Shown here: in pieces, positions 8,400-17,756 of the stretch | How the letters are laid out: each line of letters starts with the position of its first letter | How positions within the stretch are numbered: position 1 is the stretch's first letter | Source of the DNA: Schnuerera sp. xch1 | GTDB taxonomy: Bacteria; Bacillota; Clostridia; Tissierellales; Tepidimicrobiaceae | Assembly: GCF_019931165.1 (NCBI RefSeq) | Contig: NZ_JAIOUP010000003.1 | Coordinates: forward strand, 1 to 64,000 | Direction: 5' to 3' | Length of the DNA: 64,000 nucleotides | The notes under the pieces: model-generated | The model's database searches: none | Told to the model about the DNA's origin: nothing | Seen by the model: the letters and a program-made list of their open reading frames with translations, nothing else | Made by a program: the position numbers and the translations under genes

Positions 8400-10511
8400 A
8401 TGGATCATATTAAGTATCAAGTTTCAGATTGCGAAAGTAATAACGTGGTAAAATACATATTTATATATATGTTAGTTTTGATAAGCGTATTATTTTTAGC
8501 GTATAATAATTTTTTGGTATATCATACAGCAATTGAACTGTTAAGTACACTTATAGTTTTATTGACGGCAACTATAGCTTTAATTGCCTATAATATAAGT
8601 GAAAATGATAGTATGATATTTTTAGGAATAGCTTATGGTTTTATTGGGTGTTTAGATTTAATTCATATATTGACATATATGGATATTGGAGTTTTTGAAA
8701 GTAATACCACTAATATCTCAACACAATTATGGATTATTGCAAGATATCTGGAAAGCATATCTTTGTTAACTTCTTTTATGTTGGTCAATAAAAAAATTAG
8801 TCTTAAGAAAGTATTTTTAAACTATTTTGGCATTTCAGCCTTATTGTTGATTTCGATATTGTATTTTAACATTTTTCCAGATTGTTTCGTGAAAGGTGTA
8901 GGGTTAACTTCATTTAGAAAAATTAGTGAATATATTATTTGTGGCATATTATTGCTAGGGATTTCATACTTTATCAACTCAAAGGATACGGATTTGAATA
9001 AAACTGACATATTCTTAGTATTATCTGTAACAACTACAATTATATCTGAAGCATTTTTTATTCATTATATTGAGATATACAACTTAACCAATATTTTAGG
9101 ACATGCTTTAAAATTAATTTCTTTTTATTTAATCTATACCGCTTTGGTTGAATCAGGATTTCAACAACCCAGCTTGAGTGTAGCTAAAATAAACAATATT
9201 TTATGTAATAAGAACCAAAATTTAGAAAGGATAATTCATAGATATAAATCACAATCCGAAAAGGAAAAAAGATCAGAAATAGAAAGTTTGAGAAAAACAG
9301 AATTATTGACTGGTATATTAGAATCATCACTGGATGGTATATTAGTTGTAGACAATGACAAAGATATTATGCACGTAAATAAACAATTTGCAAGGATGAT
9401 GAATATTTCATATAAAGAAGTTTCAAGTAAAAACTTTAATCAGGTAATTACTCATATCAGAAAAAACTTGTATAATCCTGAGGACTTTAAAAGGTGTATC
9501 AAAGATTTTCAGAAATCAAAAGGTAATCAGACTTATTATTTTAAGTTTAAGAACGAGAAATTATTTGAAGTATCTGTTTTACCTTTTATTGACAAGGGGG
9601 TAAAGAAAGGGAATATAATTAATTGTAGAGATATTACCCAAAGAGAGAAGGTTGAAGAATTACAAAAAAAGATAGATATAAGACAAGCATTACTACAGAA
9701 GGCAAAGGAAATTGATGATATGAAAAATTCATTTTTTAGAACAGTATCACACGAACTCAGAACACCTCTAAATGTTATTTTAGGCATAATACAACTTTTG
9801 CCAAATATAAATAAGAATGATGCAGAAGAACAAAATGTTGTACCCGATGAATATCTTAAGATATTAACGCAGAATTGTTACAGGCTAATTAAAATTGCTG
9901 ATAACCTTATTGATATTACAAAAATAGATTCGGGACATATGCATTTAAACTTAAAAAATCATAATATTGTTTCTATAATTGAAGACATTACCCTATCTGT
10001 AGCAGAATACGTTAAAGATAAAGATATTTCGTTAATATTTGATACAGAAGTGGAGGAACGTATTATTGCTTGTGATGATTATGAGTTACAAAGAGTTATG
10101 CTGAATTTGCTTTCAAATTCTATAAAATTTAAAGAATCAAATCAAGAGATTAAAGTAAATATAAGGAATAAAGATGATAAAGTTGTTATATCGGTAAAAG
10201 ATAATGGTAAGGGAATACCAGAGAACATGATAAATACAATATTTGATAGATTTGAACAAGTTGATTCATCATTACATAGGAATAATGAAGGAAGCGGTAT
10301 CGGATTATCTATTGTTAAGTCAATAATAGAAATGCATGGAGGGAAGATATTTTTAAATAGTCAATTAGGAAAGGGAAGTGAGTTTATCATTGAGTTACCA
10401 GTATATTTGGTAGATGATGATGAAAATTCAACTAAAGTGAATCGTAGCAAAGATGTAATAATCGATAGAGTAGGAATAGAGTTTTCTGATATATATGAAA
10501 TAAGTTCATAA
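8400..10511 (+). CDS. Sensor histidine kinase, MASE3-PAS-HisKA-HATPase
   Basis: 703 residues. The first ~240 form about seven or eight membrane helices of MASE3 type (GIAYGFIGCLDLIHILTYM is typical). A coiled linker leads to a PAS domain (~302-410; LDGILVVDNDKDIMHVNKQF). HisKA carries the phospho-accepting His in FRTVSHELRTPLN at about residue 450. The ATPase domain shows the N box (LLSNSIKF), DNGKGIP and EGSGIGLSIV. It senses an unknown membrane or cytoplasmic signal. No response regulator gene is next to it, so it is an orphan here. GGAGG lies upstream of the ATG. Confidence 0.9.
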   Translation: MDHIKYQVSDCESNNVVKYIFIYMLVLISVLFLAYNNFLVYHTAIELLSTLIVLLTATIALIAYNISENDSMIFLGIAYGFIGCLDLIHILTYMDIGVFESNTTNISTQLWIIARYLESISLLTSFMLVNKKISLKKVFLNYFGISALLLISILYFNIFPDCFVKGVGLTSFRKISEYIICGILLLGISYFINSKDTDLNKTDIFLVLSVTTTIISEAFFIHYIEIYNLTNILGHALKLISFYLIYTALVESGFQQPSLSVAKINNILCNKNQNLERIIHRYKSQSEKEKRSEIESLRKTELLTGILESSLDGILVVDNDKDIMHVNKQFARMMNISYKEVSSKNFNQVITHIRKNLYNPEDFKRCIKDFQKSKGNQTYYFKFKNEKLFEVSVLPFIDKGVKKGNIINCRDITQREKVEELQKKIDIRQALLQKAKEIDDMKNSFFRTVSHELRTPLNVILGIIQLLPNINKNDAEEQNVVPDEYLKILTQNCYRLIKIADNLIDITKIDSGHMHLNLKNHNIVSIIEDITLSVAEYVKDKDISLIFDTEVEERIIACDDYELQRVMLNLLSNSIKFKESNQEIKVNIRNKDDKVVISVKDNGKGIPENMINTIFDRFEQVDSSLHRNNEGSGIGLSIVKSIIEMHGGKIFLNSQLGKGSEFIIELPVYLVDDDENSTKVNRSKDVIIDRVGIEFSDIYEISS

Positions 10512-10548
10512 ATACTAGGGCATCTACAATTGTAGATGCCCTAGTATT
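10511..10548. terminator. 38-bp perfect palindrome between kinase gene and tRNA
   Basis: Two 19-base arms with no spacer (centre at 10529/10530; core GCATCTACAATTGTAGATGC). It begins at the last base of the kinase stop and ends two bases before the encoded CCA end of the minus-strand tRNA, so it probably terminates both transcripts. Confidence 0.75.
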
Positions 10549-10549
10549 G

Positions 10550-10625
10550 TGGTGGGCGATATTGGATTTGAACCAACGATCTCCACGATGTCAACGTGGC
10601 GCTCTAACCCCTGAACCAATCGCCC
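10550..10625 (-). tRNA. tRNA-Val (anticodon GAC)
   Basis: On the minus strand the 76-base sequence folds as a full cloverleaf: acceptor GGGCGAT/ATCGCCC, D stem GTTC/GAGC, anticodon stem CCACG/CGTGG around the loop TTGACAT (anticodon GAC, valine), T stem GTTGG/CCAAT with loop TTCAAAT, discriminator A and an encoded CCA. It is a single tRNA with no cluster. Confidence 0.95.
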
Positions 10626-10811
10626 ATAAGTTAAATATATAATAACATAATTTTTTTCAATTTTCAATTTTGATTTATCATATTATTTTGTGCATTTTAG
10701 GAATAATAATATATATTCGCCTAAATAATTAGTTTCAGGATATAATATAATAATATTAAGTTGTAATATGTTTAATCTAAGCGTTAATAGATTTTAGATA
10801 GGAGAAGGTCT

Positions 10812-11300
10812 ATGAAAAGGTACAATATGAGAGAATTAAATAAAAAAACCATAGAAGTGTTAGAAAAAAGAGGAGTAAAGGTTAGAGACATCGGAGAATT
10901 AGTATATAAATTACAAAAAGATTATTATCCAGATTTAACACTAGAAGTTTGTATAGAAAATGTCGAAGCGGTACTCATGAAGAGAGAAATAATTCATGCT
11001 ATTCTAACTGGCATAGCATTAGATGAATTAGCAGAGAGGAATCTTTTATCAGAACCCCTACAGAGTATAGTAGAGTCTGATGAAGGATTATATGGTATCG
11101 ATGAAATCATCCCATTATCTATAGTAAATGTTTATGGAACTATTGGATTGACTAATTATGGATATCTAGATAAGGAAAAGAAGGGTATTATAAAAAAATT
11201 AGATACTGAAAAGGGAAAAGTGGTGAACACTTTTTTGGATGATTTAGTTGCTGCAATTGCTGCAGCTGCTGCTAGTAGAATTGCTCATGCGAGGGAATAA
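10812..11300 (+). CDS. pgpA: Phosphatidylglycerophosphatase A family protein
   Basis: 162 residues, matching the soluble Firmicutes form of PgpA (YutG type). It carries LTLEVCIENVEAVLMKREIIHAILTGIALDELAE-like helices (about 39-73), the DEGLYGIDE motif (about 90-98) and the Ala-rich end VAAIAAAAASRIAH. The predicted reaction is removal of phosphate from phosphatidylglycerophosphate to give phosphatidylglycerol. The Gram-positive forms are less well tested than the E. coli enzyme. GGAG precedes the ATG. Confidence 0.85.
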   Translation: MKRYNMRELNKKTIEVLEKRGVKVRDIGELVYKLQKDYYPDLTLEVCIENVEAVLMKREIIHAILTGIALDELAERNLLSEPLQSIVESDEGLYGIDEIIPLSIVNVYGTIGLTNYGYLDKEKKGIIKKLDTEKGKVVNTFLDDLVAAIAAAAASRIAHARE

Positions 11301-11337
11301 ATGCAATGAAATAGTAGAGTCTACTATTTCATTGCAT
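11301..11337. terminator. Perfect palindrome between pgpA and the RemA-like gene
   Basis: 18-base arms (11301-11318 and 11320-11337) are exact complements around a single base. It starts directly after the pgpA stop and covers the stop of the convergent minus-strand gene. Same design as 5012-5048 and 10511-10548. Confidence 0.75.
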
Positions 11338-11706
11338 TGTATCATCAATATCATGTGTTAAAATTTCTTGAATTTTCGTTTCTATTCTATTTAAATCTAA
11401 ACCAGCTTCATCTAGAATACTTCTCCTTAGCATATGTCCAACTTGTTCAATATCATCTAATATATCCTGTAAGAGTTCTAATGCAGCAGTAGCTTCTAAA
11501 ATGTCCTCTGGTGTTTTTGACATGTTGGCTAAAATTGAAGTTTCTGTTCGAGAAACTACCATAGGATTATTGAGATTTTCCACATATACTAAGGTACGTC
11601 TTCCTGGGCCACGGTTATCTTCGATTGGATCAAGAGCTACAATTTTATCTGAACGTATAAACTTTCCATATCCTAATGGAATAAGAGTATTTTCACGAAT
11701 TTCCAA
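11329..11706 (-). CDS. RemA-like (DUF370) protein with C-terminal helical extension
   Basis: 125 residues. The first ~65 (LIPLGYGKFIRSDKIVALDPI, then GRRTLVYVEN, then MVVSRTETSILANM) follow the DUF370/RemA pattern: a small beta-rich DNA-binding fold that in Bacillus activates biofilm matrix operons. The remaining ~55 residues are a predicted helical tail not present in RemA. Start is TTG after AAAGGATGA. It runs divergently from psuK. Family assignment is from remembered pattern; alternative: an unrelated conserved hypothetical. Confidence 0.6.
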   Translation of the reverse strand: MEIRENTLIPLGYGKFIRSDKIVALDPIEDNRGPGRRTLVYVENLNNPMVVSRTETSILANMSKTPEDILEATAALELLQDILDDIEQVGHMLRRSILDEAGLDLNRIETKIQEILTHDIDDTMQ

Positions 11707-11783
11707 TATTGATCATCCTTTATAATAGTTGTATTTAAACATATTTTGTGCAATAAAATTTATATTATACTTATTATTAATAG

Positions 11784-11812
11784 TTGACAATGTAGATTGG
11801 ATAATATATGAT
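11784..11812 (+). promoter_or_regulatory. Sigma-A type promoter of psuK-psuG
   Basis: TTGACA at 11784-11789, exactly 17 bases, then TATGAT at 11807-11812. The psuK start lies about 40 bases further on. Confidence 0.75.
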
Positions 11813-11853
11813 ATAAGCAAATATTAATTTTATAAACAAAAGTTGGGATAAAG

Positions 11854-12948
11854 ATGACTAATAGAGAACGAGAAATATTAAATTTAATTGAAAAGAATCC
11901 TATGATAACTCAAAAACAAATAGCAGAAATAATAGGTATAACTAGATCCTCGGTTGCTGTTCATATTACAAATCTTATTAAAAAGGGATATATTCTTGGA
12001 AGGGGATATATTGTTCGCAAAGATTCGTACATTACGGTAATTGGAGGAGTGAATATAGATATTCAAGGATTTCCATATAATAAACTGATCTATAAGGATT
12101 CAAATCCTGGAAATATTAAAGTATCTCTTGGTGGTGTAGGGAGAAATATAGGAGAAAATTTGGTGAGATTAGGGATCCCTACCAAATTAATATCTGTAAT
12201 TGGGAAGGATATCTATGGTACTAAAATAATAGATGAATCAAAACTAATCAATTTGGATTTATTAGATTCACTAATATTAGAAGGAGAGTCTACTTCTACA
12301 TATATGTCCATTTTAGATGAAAATGGGGACATGGCTCTTTCTATATCCTATATGGATATCTTTGATAGGATGACAGTGGAATTTATTAAGAATAAAGATC
12401 ATGCCATTGAAAATTCAATGCTATCCATAATAGATACAAATATACCTAAAGATGTTATAGAGTATTTGGTAACTACTTATAAGAGCAAGGAATTTTTTTT
12501 AGATACTGTATCTACTACGAAGGCAAAAAAGGTTAAAGAATTAATTGGGCATTTTCATACAATAAAGCCAAATAGAATAGAAGCAGAAATTCTTTCAGGT
12601 ATTCAGATACAAAAAAAAGATGATCTTAAAAGAGTTACCGAATATTTTTTGAAAAAAGGAGTTAAGAGGGTATTTATCAGTTTAGGGGAAAAAGGAGTTT
12701 TTTATGATGATGGAATTGATAGTGGCCATATTAGAGGACCTAATATAGAAGTTGTCAATGCCACTGGAGCTGGTGATGCATTTATGGCGGCTTTAGCTTA
12801 TGCCCATATAAATCAGCTTGATATTGAAGAAAGTGCAAAGATGGGAATAGCTTCGTCTCTACTTGCCCTTTCCCATGAAAATACCATAAATCCAAGTATG
12901 TCTATTGAAAATATTAAATTATATATGAAGGAAGTGGAACCATGTTAA
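11854..12948 (+). CDS. psuK: Pseudouridine kinase (PfkB family) with N-terminal winged helix
   Basis: 364 residues. Residues 1-55 are a MarR/Lrp-like winged helix (ILNLIEKNPMITQKQIAEIIG). The rest is a PfkB sugar kinase with the GGVGRNIGENLVRLG substrate motif and the ATP/anion-hole signature NATGAGDAFMAAL holding the catalytic Asp. With psuG directly behind (overlap of seven bases), the role is phosphorylation of pseudouridine before C-glycosidic cleavage. The winged helix may regulate the operon itself; that is inference. The ribosome binding site is weak. Confidence 0.9.
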   Translation: MTNREREILNLIEKNPMITQKQIAEIIGITRSSVAVHITNLIKKGYILGRGYIVRKDSYITVIGGVNIDIQGFPYNKLIYKDSNPGNIKVSLGGVGRNIGENLVRLGIPTKLISVIGKDIYGTKIIDESKLINLDLLDSLILEGESTSTYMSILDENGDMALSISYMDIFDRMTVEFIKNKDHAIENSMLSIIDTNIPKDVIEYLVTTYKSKEFFLDTVSTTKAKKVKELIGHFHTIKPNRIEAEILSGIQIQKKDDLKRVTEYFLKKGVKRVFISLGEKGVFYDDGIDSGHIRGPNIEVVNATGAGDAFMAALAYAHINQLDIEESAKMGIASSLLALSHENTINPSMSIENIKLYMKEVEPC

Positions 12949-13868
12949 AAAAATATTTAGATATCAATCCAGAAGTATTAAAAGCAATTAAAAGAGGAGA
13001 CCCTGTGGTTGCTTTAGAATCAACAATCATATCCCATGGTATGCCTTATCCTCAAAATGTAGAGACTGCATTTAATGTTGAAAAGATAATTAGAGATAAA
13101 GGTGTAGTACCTGCAACAATAGGTATAGTAAATGGAAGACTTAAAGTAGGATTAACAGTTGATGAGATAGAATATCTAGGAAAGACGGAAGGTGTGATTA
13201 AAACATCTAGAAGAGATATTCCGTTTATTGTTTCCAATAAATTAGATGGTGCTACCACTGTAGCGTCAACTATGATTATTGCTTCTCTTGCAGGAATTAA
13301 AGTTTTTGCAACAGGTGGCATTGGAGGAGTTCACAGAGGAGCTCAGGAAACCTTTGATATATCAGCAGATTTACAGGAATTGGCACGTACTAATGTAGCA
13401 GTAGTATGCGCAGGTGCTAAATCCATATTGGACATAGGGCTAACTTTGGAATATTTAGAGACCCTTGGAGTACCTGTTGTAGGGTATAAGACAGAGGAAC
13501 TGCCTGCTTTCTATACTACTAGGTCAGGCTATGAAGTAGATTATAAGGTAGATTCAGCAGAAGAATTAGCACAAGCTATAAAATCTAAATGGGATTTAAA
13601 ACTGAATGGAGGATTAGTTGTAGCAAATCCAATACCTAAAGAATTTGAAATAGATTATGAAACTATAAATAAAGCTATAGACGAAGCGATAGAAGAATTA
13701 GAACAAAAGGGAATAAGAGGCAAAGAAACTACTCCATTTCTTCTCTCGAAAGTAAAGGAGATTACCAAAGGGAATAGCTTAGATGCTAACATTCAATTGG
13801 TTTATAATAATGCAAGAATAGCTAGTGAGCTGTCTATAGAGCTTTCAAAATTATATAGAGATAATTAG
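12942..13868 (+). CDS. psuG: Pseudouridine-5'-phosphate glycosidase
   Basis: 308 residues, full length. It splits pseudouridine 5'-phosphate into uracil and ribose 5-phosphate (in vivo direction is catabolic). Family motifs: VALESTIISHGMPYPQN (about 23-39), KTSRRDIPFI, TGGIGGVHRGAQETFDISADL (about 125-145) with the catalytic region, and GAKSILDIGLTLEYLET. Its ATG overlaps the end of psuK (ATGTTAA), so the two are translationally coupled. Confidence 0.95.
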   Translation: MLKKYLDINPEVLKAIKRGDPVVALESTIISHGMPYPQNVETAFNVEKIIRDKGVVPATIGIVNGRLKVGLTVDEIEYLGKTEGVIKTSRRDIPFIVSNKLDGATTVASTMIIASLAGIKVFATGGIGGVHRGAQETFDISADLQELARTNVAVVCAGAKSILDIGLTLEYLETLGVPVVGYKTEELPAFYTTRSGYEVDYKVDSAEELAQAIKSKWDLKLNGGLVVANPIPKEFEIDYETINKAIDEAIEELEQKGIRGKETTPFLLSKVKEITKGNSLDANIQLVYNNARIASELSIELSKLYRDN

Positions 13869-13983
13869 TAAAGAAGCATATTTATTAATTCCTATTATAT
13901 AAAACGAGTCTGTATAGTTTATTCATAATTGTAAAATAATAGTAGTGTATAGATTCTATCATATAAATAGGAAGGTGAAATAC

Positions 13984-14475
13984 GTGAATGATAATATGAC
14001 AACGGAGGAATTAAAGAATAATATATTACAATTTTTAAAGGAGCATAAGGAAGGTTCTCTAGGGACTTGTTTGAATGATATACCTAGAAGCAGTCCTGTA
14101 CAATACTTTGTCGGTGAAGATTTAAATATTTATATAATCTCAGCCGGAGGAGAGAAGTTTAAAGCTATACAACAAAATCCTAATGTTTGTCTATTGGTGA
14201 ATACAGACTATATCAATTATAGGCAGATAAAAGGGGTTCAAGTATTTGGGAGAGCTACTACTAGTTTAGATAATGCACATCTATTTGATGAAGCAAAAAG
14301 ATATTATTCGGATCCTTACCAACTTGATCATGAAAAAAGAGAGATAAAGATAATAAAGATAGAGCCTGTGGAAATAGTATATTTAGACTCTCTAGGAGAT
14401 GGGGATAGGACCAAACAGATATTAAGTAATGATAGAGTAAGAATAAAGGAAGATGAGAGATTGATTTATAGATAG
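13984..14475 (+). CDS. Pyridoxamine 5'-phosphate oxidase-like flavoprotein
   Basis: 163 residues with the split-barrel FMN-binding fold: LGTCLNDIPRSSPVQYFVGEDLNIYIISAGGEKFKAIQQNPNV-type first half and a VQVFGRA strand. Members reduce or bind small molecules with FMN or F420; the substrate is unknown. The GTG at 13984 is chosen as start because AGGAAGGTG lies six bases before it; an ATG four codons later is the alternative. It is followed by a strong hairpin. Confidence 0.75.
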   Translation: MNDNMTTEELKNNILQFLKEHKEGSLGTCLNDIPRSSPVQYFVGEDLNIYIISAGGEKFKAIQQNPNVCLLVNTDYINYRQIKGVQVFGRATTSLDNAHLFDEAKRYYSDPYQLDHEKREIKIIKIEPVEIVYLDSLGDGDRTKQILSNDRVRIKEDERLIYR

Positions 14476-14480
14476 AGATA

Positions 14481-14533
14481 AAAAAGAGACGTTTCATAAC
14501 TAATTTATCAGTTACGAAACAGTCTCTTTTTTA
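14481..14533. terminator. Hairpin terminator, repeated family, copy 2
   Basis: A-run, arm core GACGTTTCATAACT (14488-14501), short loop, arm core AGTTACGAAACAGTC, then TCTTTTTT. Closely related in sequence to 731-784. It sits between two convergent genes and serves both. Confidence 0.85.
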
Positions 14534-15424
14534 TAAGAATGACTGCACTTGATATTCAGTCATTTTTTCTTGAATCCAAGTATTAAATACTTGTGGTAAT
14601 TTTTGTTGGAATATAGCATCTTTTACATCTTCTTTACTACTTTCATAATTAACTTCTTTTGCTTCTTTCTTATCTTCTACTTTAATAATATGATATCCAT
14701 GTTCAGTCTTAACCGGATCACTGATTTCTCCAACTTTCATTGAGAATGCAGCTTTTTCAAATTCTGGTACCATTTGACCTTTCCCAAAGAATCCAAGATC
14801 ACCGCCATTTTCACTGCTACTATCTGTAGAATATTCTTTTGCTAAGTCTTCAAATTTTTTTCCGTTAGAAAGTTTTTCTTTTACTTCCAGAGCTTTTTCT
14901 TCTGTGTCGACTAATATATGGCGAGCTTTTACTTGTTCTTGTTGGTTGAAAGAATCTTTGTTTTGCTTAAAGTAGTTTTTCATCTCTTCTTCAGTAATTT
15001 TGATTTCAGGCTCTAGCAATTTTTTACGATATAATTCTGTTTTTATATTGTCTTGCAAATCTTCTAGCGTAAGACCTGAATATTCAAGTGCCATATCAAA
15101 GGATTCTTTTCCTCCAAGACTCTCTATCATCGTATCTGTTTCTTTTTGAATTTCTTCATCTTTGATTACTATTTTTTGTTTTTTCGCTTCTAATTCAATA
15201 ATTTTATTGGTTACTAATGTATTTACACCTTGCTGGCCATATTGTTTAACTAATAGATCATATAAGTCATCTTTAGTAATCTGTTCGCCACCTACAGAAG
15301 CGACTACGCTGTTATTTGAACCATTTTGTTTTTGATTCACCGCAATAGTAATTATTGTTGTAGCAATTAGTACTACAGCGATAACTAATGCGACTATCCT
15401 TTTCTTACTTAGTTGTCTAATCAA
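14531..15424 (-). CDS. Membrane-anchored parvulin-type foldase (PrsA/SurA-like)
   Basis: 297 residues. A single membrane helix (about 9-28) without lipobox Cys leaves the rest outside. A SurA-type N-terminal chaperone region (about 40-150) precedes a parvulin rotamase domain (about 160-250; [40 protein letters not shown]). It catalyses cis-trans proline isomerisation to help secreted proteins fold. Start is TTG, eight bases after AAAGGTG; the nearby ATG runs into a stop in its own frame. Confidence 0.85.
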   Translation of the reverse strand: MIRQLSKKRIVALVIAVVLIATTIITIAVNQKQNGSNNSVVASVGGEQITKDDLYDLLVKQYGQQGVNTLVTNKIIELEAKKQKIVIKDEEIQKETDTMIESLGGKESFDMALEYSGLTLEDLQDNIKTELYRKKLLEPEIKITEEEMKNYFKQNKDSFNQQEQVKARHILVDTEEKALEVKEKLSNGKKFEDLAKEYSTDSSSENGGDLGFFGKGQMVPEFEKAAFSMKVGEISDPVKTEHGYHIIKVEDKKEAKEVNYESSKEDVKDAIFQQKLPQVFNTWIQEKMTEYQVQSFL

Positions 15425-16066
15425 TAGTCATTCACCTTTCTATTTAAAGTTGTTTTTTAAATTATATCATACTAAACTATATTTATTAACCCTTTATTTA
15501 AATTTGACAATTTCCCATAATTATTATAAAAATCTCTATTGATTAATATTTATCGTTGTTATTTTTGAAAATTTGTGTAAAGTATTAATACATAGAATAT
15601 CTGAGAGTCTGTTGATATGAATGAAAAAGATGAATTTACAAAAGTGAAAATGGAGAAAAAGAAACGTACAGCTTTAATAGCCTATTATAAATAGGAAGGA
15701 CGAAATTATTCAATAGGTAAAGGTCAATAAGAATGAACTTGGTAAACATTTCCTATATGGAACTAGTACAATAGCCACATTGATTACTGAGAAAGTCAAG
15801 ATAAAGTTTGAAAACGTTCAGAAGCTAGATGTAGCTAAAGCAAGGGCATGGGAATGACAAAACACCAAAACACGAGAAAAGCTATTGGTATATAGCCAAT
15901 AGCTAGATTTTTGACACAACCCTAACCGAGGTCAGGTTTGAACAATAAGCATATTTAAGTTATTATCTTGAAGTTAGAGTGTAAACTATGAGATTGCCAT
16001 ATATGAGAACTATACGTACGATAGTGTGGGAGGTCGGTTGTTTATTAATAGGCTTTTATTTATATA
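15425..16066. other. 642-bp intergenic stretch without a gene
   Basis: No convincing frame on either strand. It holds one terminator-like hairpin, AGCTATTGG (15880-15888) with CCAATAGCT (15896-15904) followed by a short T-run. Its base composition is somewhat less AT-rich between about 15,600 and 16,000 than other gaps here, which suggests a decayed insertion, but I cannot name it. Confidence 0.5.
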
Positions 16067-17548
16067 TTATTTACTCTCCGTTACATTCTTAAGATTTTTC
16101 TTTAATTGAACGTCTGGTTCAGCAGGCATACGGAATAGAGGAATAAATCTATCCCATCCAGTTAAAGTTAATAACAAGATTGATACTATAGCAATAATAG
16201 AGATAAAGTTATACTTAATAATATCAAATGCTCCAAATTGATGTAATGGATATACTGCTGTTGCAATACCAACATAAAATCCAATATACACATGCCATGG
16301 TATAAGTTGGGAACCAAAAACAGCTAGTGCATCAGAAAATGTAGCATTTCTTAGACGAAGTGTATACATATCCTCCTCACTGGCCTCTATATTTTCCTCT
16401 GTTAAATTCCTGATTATTGGCCCAATAGTTACTATTTGGGCTAACTCATCTGCTAAAGCTGCGTTTCCTAATATAGATAAAACACCATTAGCAAACATTA
16501 ATTGTCTAACATTTTTTGTCCATTTTGATATTAATTGTGACAATGGCTTAAAAGCTTGCATCCTAGACATTATTCCACCAAATGCATTAATCCATACCAT
16601 CATAACTATAACCCATGAACCTGCGTCAGTAAATCCTGTATATATTAGGTCTAAGAATGCATGAGTTGATTCTACAGTTCCTGTAAACATACCAAATATA
16701 TACGAAGCAAGGAGACCAGAGAATAAGCATGTCAAGGTTGGTAGTCCTTTTATAGCAAATCCTAGTACTATTATTAGTGGTAAAATCATGTAATATGGAA
16801 CGCCTTCCTTTACTTGATTAAGTAAGTCTATTGCTGCAGGTCTCTCTGCAGCTAGATTAGTCCATACTTCCTCTGGAATTTGATTTATGGCTTCAGTTGC
16901 ACTACCAACTTCACTAGGTAATCCCAAACTAAAAACAAAGAATAATATTGCTGCTAATATTAAACATAGAATAGACCATACACCTTGATGTCTAATTCTA
17001 TGTATTACTTCAACATCTTGTATGCTTGAACTGATTACAGTAGTATCGGATATTAATCCAATATTGTCTCCGAAACAAGAACCACCAGCTATAGCTCCAA
17101 TAGTGAGAATAATATCTCCACCTACTATATGGTTTAACCATAAGAAAATAGGTGCACAGGCTGCAAATGTACCCCAGGATGTGCCAGTTGCTACAGATAA
17201 AACTGCTGTTACAAAAAATGAAGTAACTGCGACTGTTTTACCAGTAATGCCAATACCTAATGCAATATTAATAATGGCTGCTCCTACTCCTGTTGACATG
17301 AATACTTCTGCCATGGCATATGCAAACATTAAAATAAAAATAACTAATGTGGTTCCTTTAACACTTTTTATAGCTGCATCAATAATTTCATTGAACGTAA
17401 TCTTTTCAGTTAAATAAGCTATTATTGCAGCATAAATCGTTGCAATAGGAGCTATAACCACGATATCTAGTCCAAGATCTCCTATGTTACTACCCATCAT
17501 AAGTCCTGCTAATAGGAAAATTGGGGACAGCTTTAATAATGTTATCAT
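16067..17548 (-). CDS. NhaC family sodium/proton antiporter-like transporter
   Basis: 493 residues with about 11-12 membrane helices. NhaC-family features: SFFVTAVLSVATGTSWGTFAACAPIF and GAIAGGSCFGDNIGLISDTTVISSS. The family includes Na+/H+ antiporters and also exchangers of organic acids or amines. It lies 208 bases downstream of the saccharopine-dehydrogenase-like gene on the same strand, so the two may form an operon and the cargo could be linked to that enzyme (inference). AAGGAGG precedes the ATG. Confidence 0.85.
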   Translation of the reverse strand: MITLLKLSPIFLLAGLMMGSNIGDLGLDIVVIAPIATIYAAIIAYLTEKITFNEIIDAAIKSVKGTTLVIFILMFAYAMAEVFMSTGVGAAIINIALGIGITGKTVAVTSFFVTAVLSVATGTSWGTFAACAPIFLWLNHIVGGDIILTIGAIAGGSCFGDNIGLISDTTVISSSIQDVEVIHRIRHQGVWSILCLILAAILFFVFSLGLPSEVGSATEAINQIPEEVWTNLAAERPAAIDLLNQVKEGVPYYMILPLIIVLGFAIKGLPTLTCLFSGLLASYIFGMFTGTVESTHAFLDLIYTGFTDAGSWVIVMMVWINAFGGIMSRMQAFKPLSQLISKWTKNVRQLMFANGVLSILGNAALADELAQIVTIGPIIRNLTEENIEASEEDMYTLRLRNATFSDALAVFGSQLIPWHVYIGFYVGIATAVYPLHQFGAFDIIKYNFISIIAIVSILLLTLTGWDRFIPLFRMPAEPDVQLKKNLKNVTESK

Positions 17549-17756
17549 TTTTCCGCCTCCTTATTAATTCTTAGTATTTTATATTAACCTAAATAACGTT
17601 GGAATTATTTAGAATTGGATTTATTTAAAACTAATAATTCTATTTCTAACCTGCCAGTGCTAATCATTCCACTTTTCCTCTTTTACATTTTTTCATAATT
17701 TAATATCTCTATAATCGCGTATAAATACATAACCTCCTTTTTATAAATATAGTTTT

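Noticed and set aside
10550-10625. tRNA-Asp
   Set aside because: The anticodon would be GTC only if the wrong strand were read; the correct cloverleaf gives GAC, valine.
15600-16060. Possible gene between the PrsA-like gene and the NhaC gene
   Set aside because: All frames are interrupted and no protein family could be recognised.
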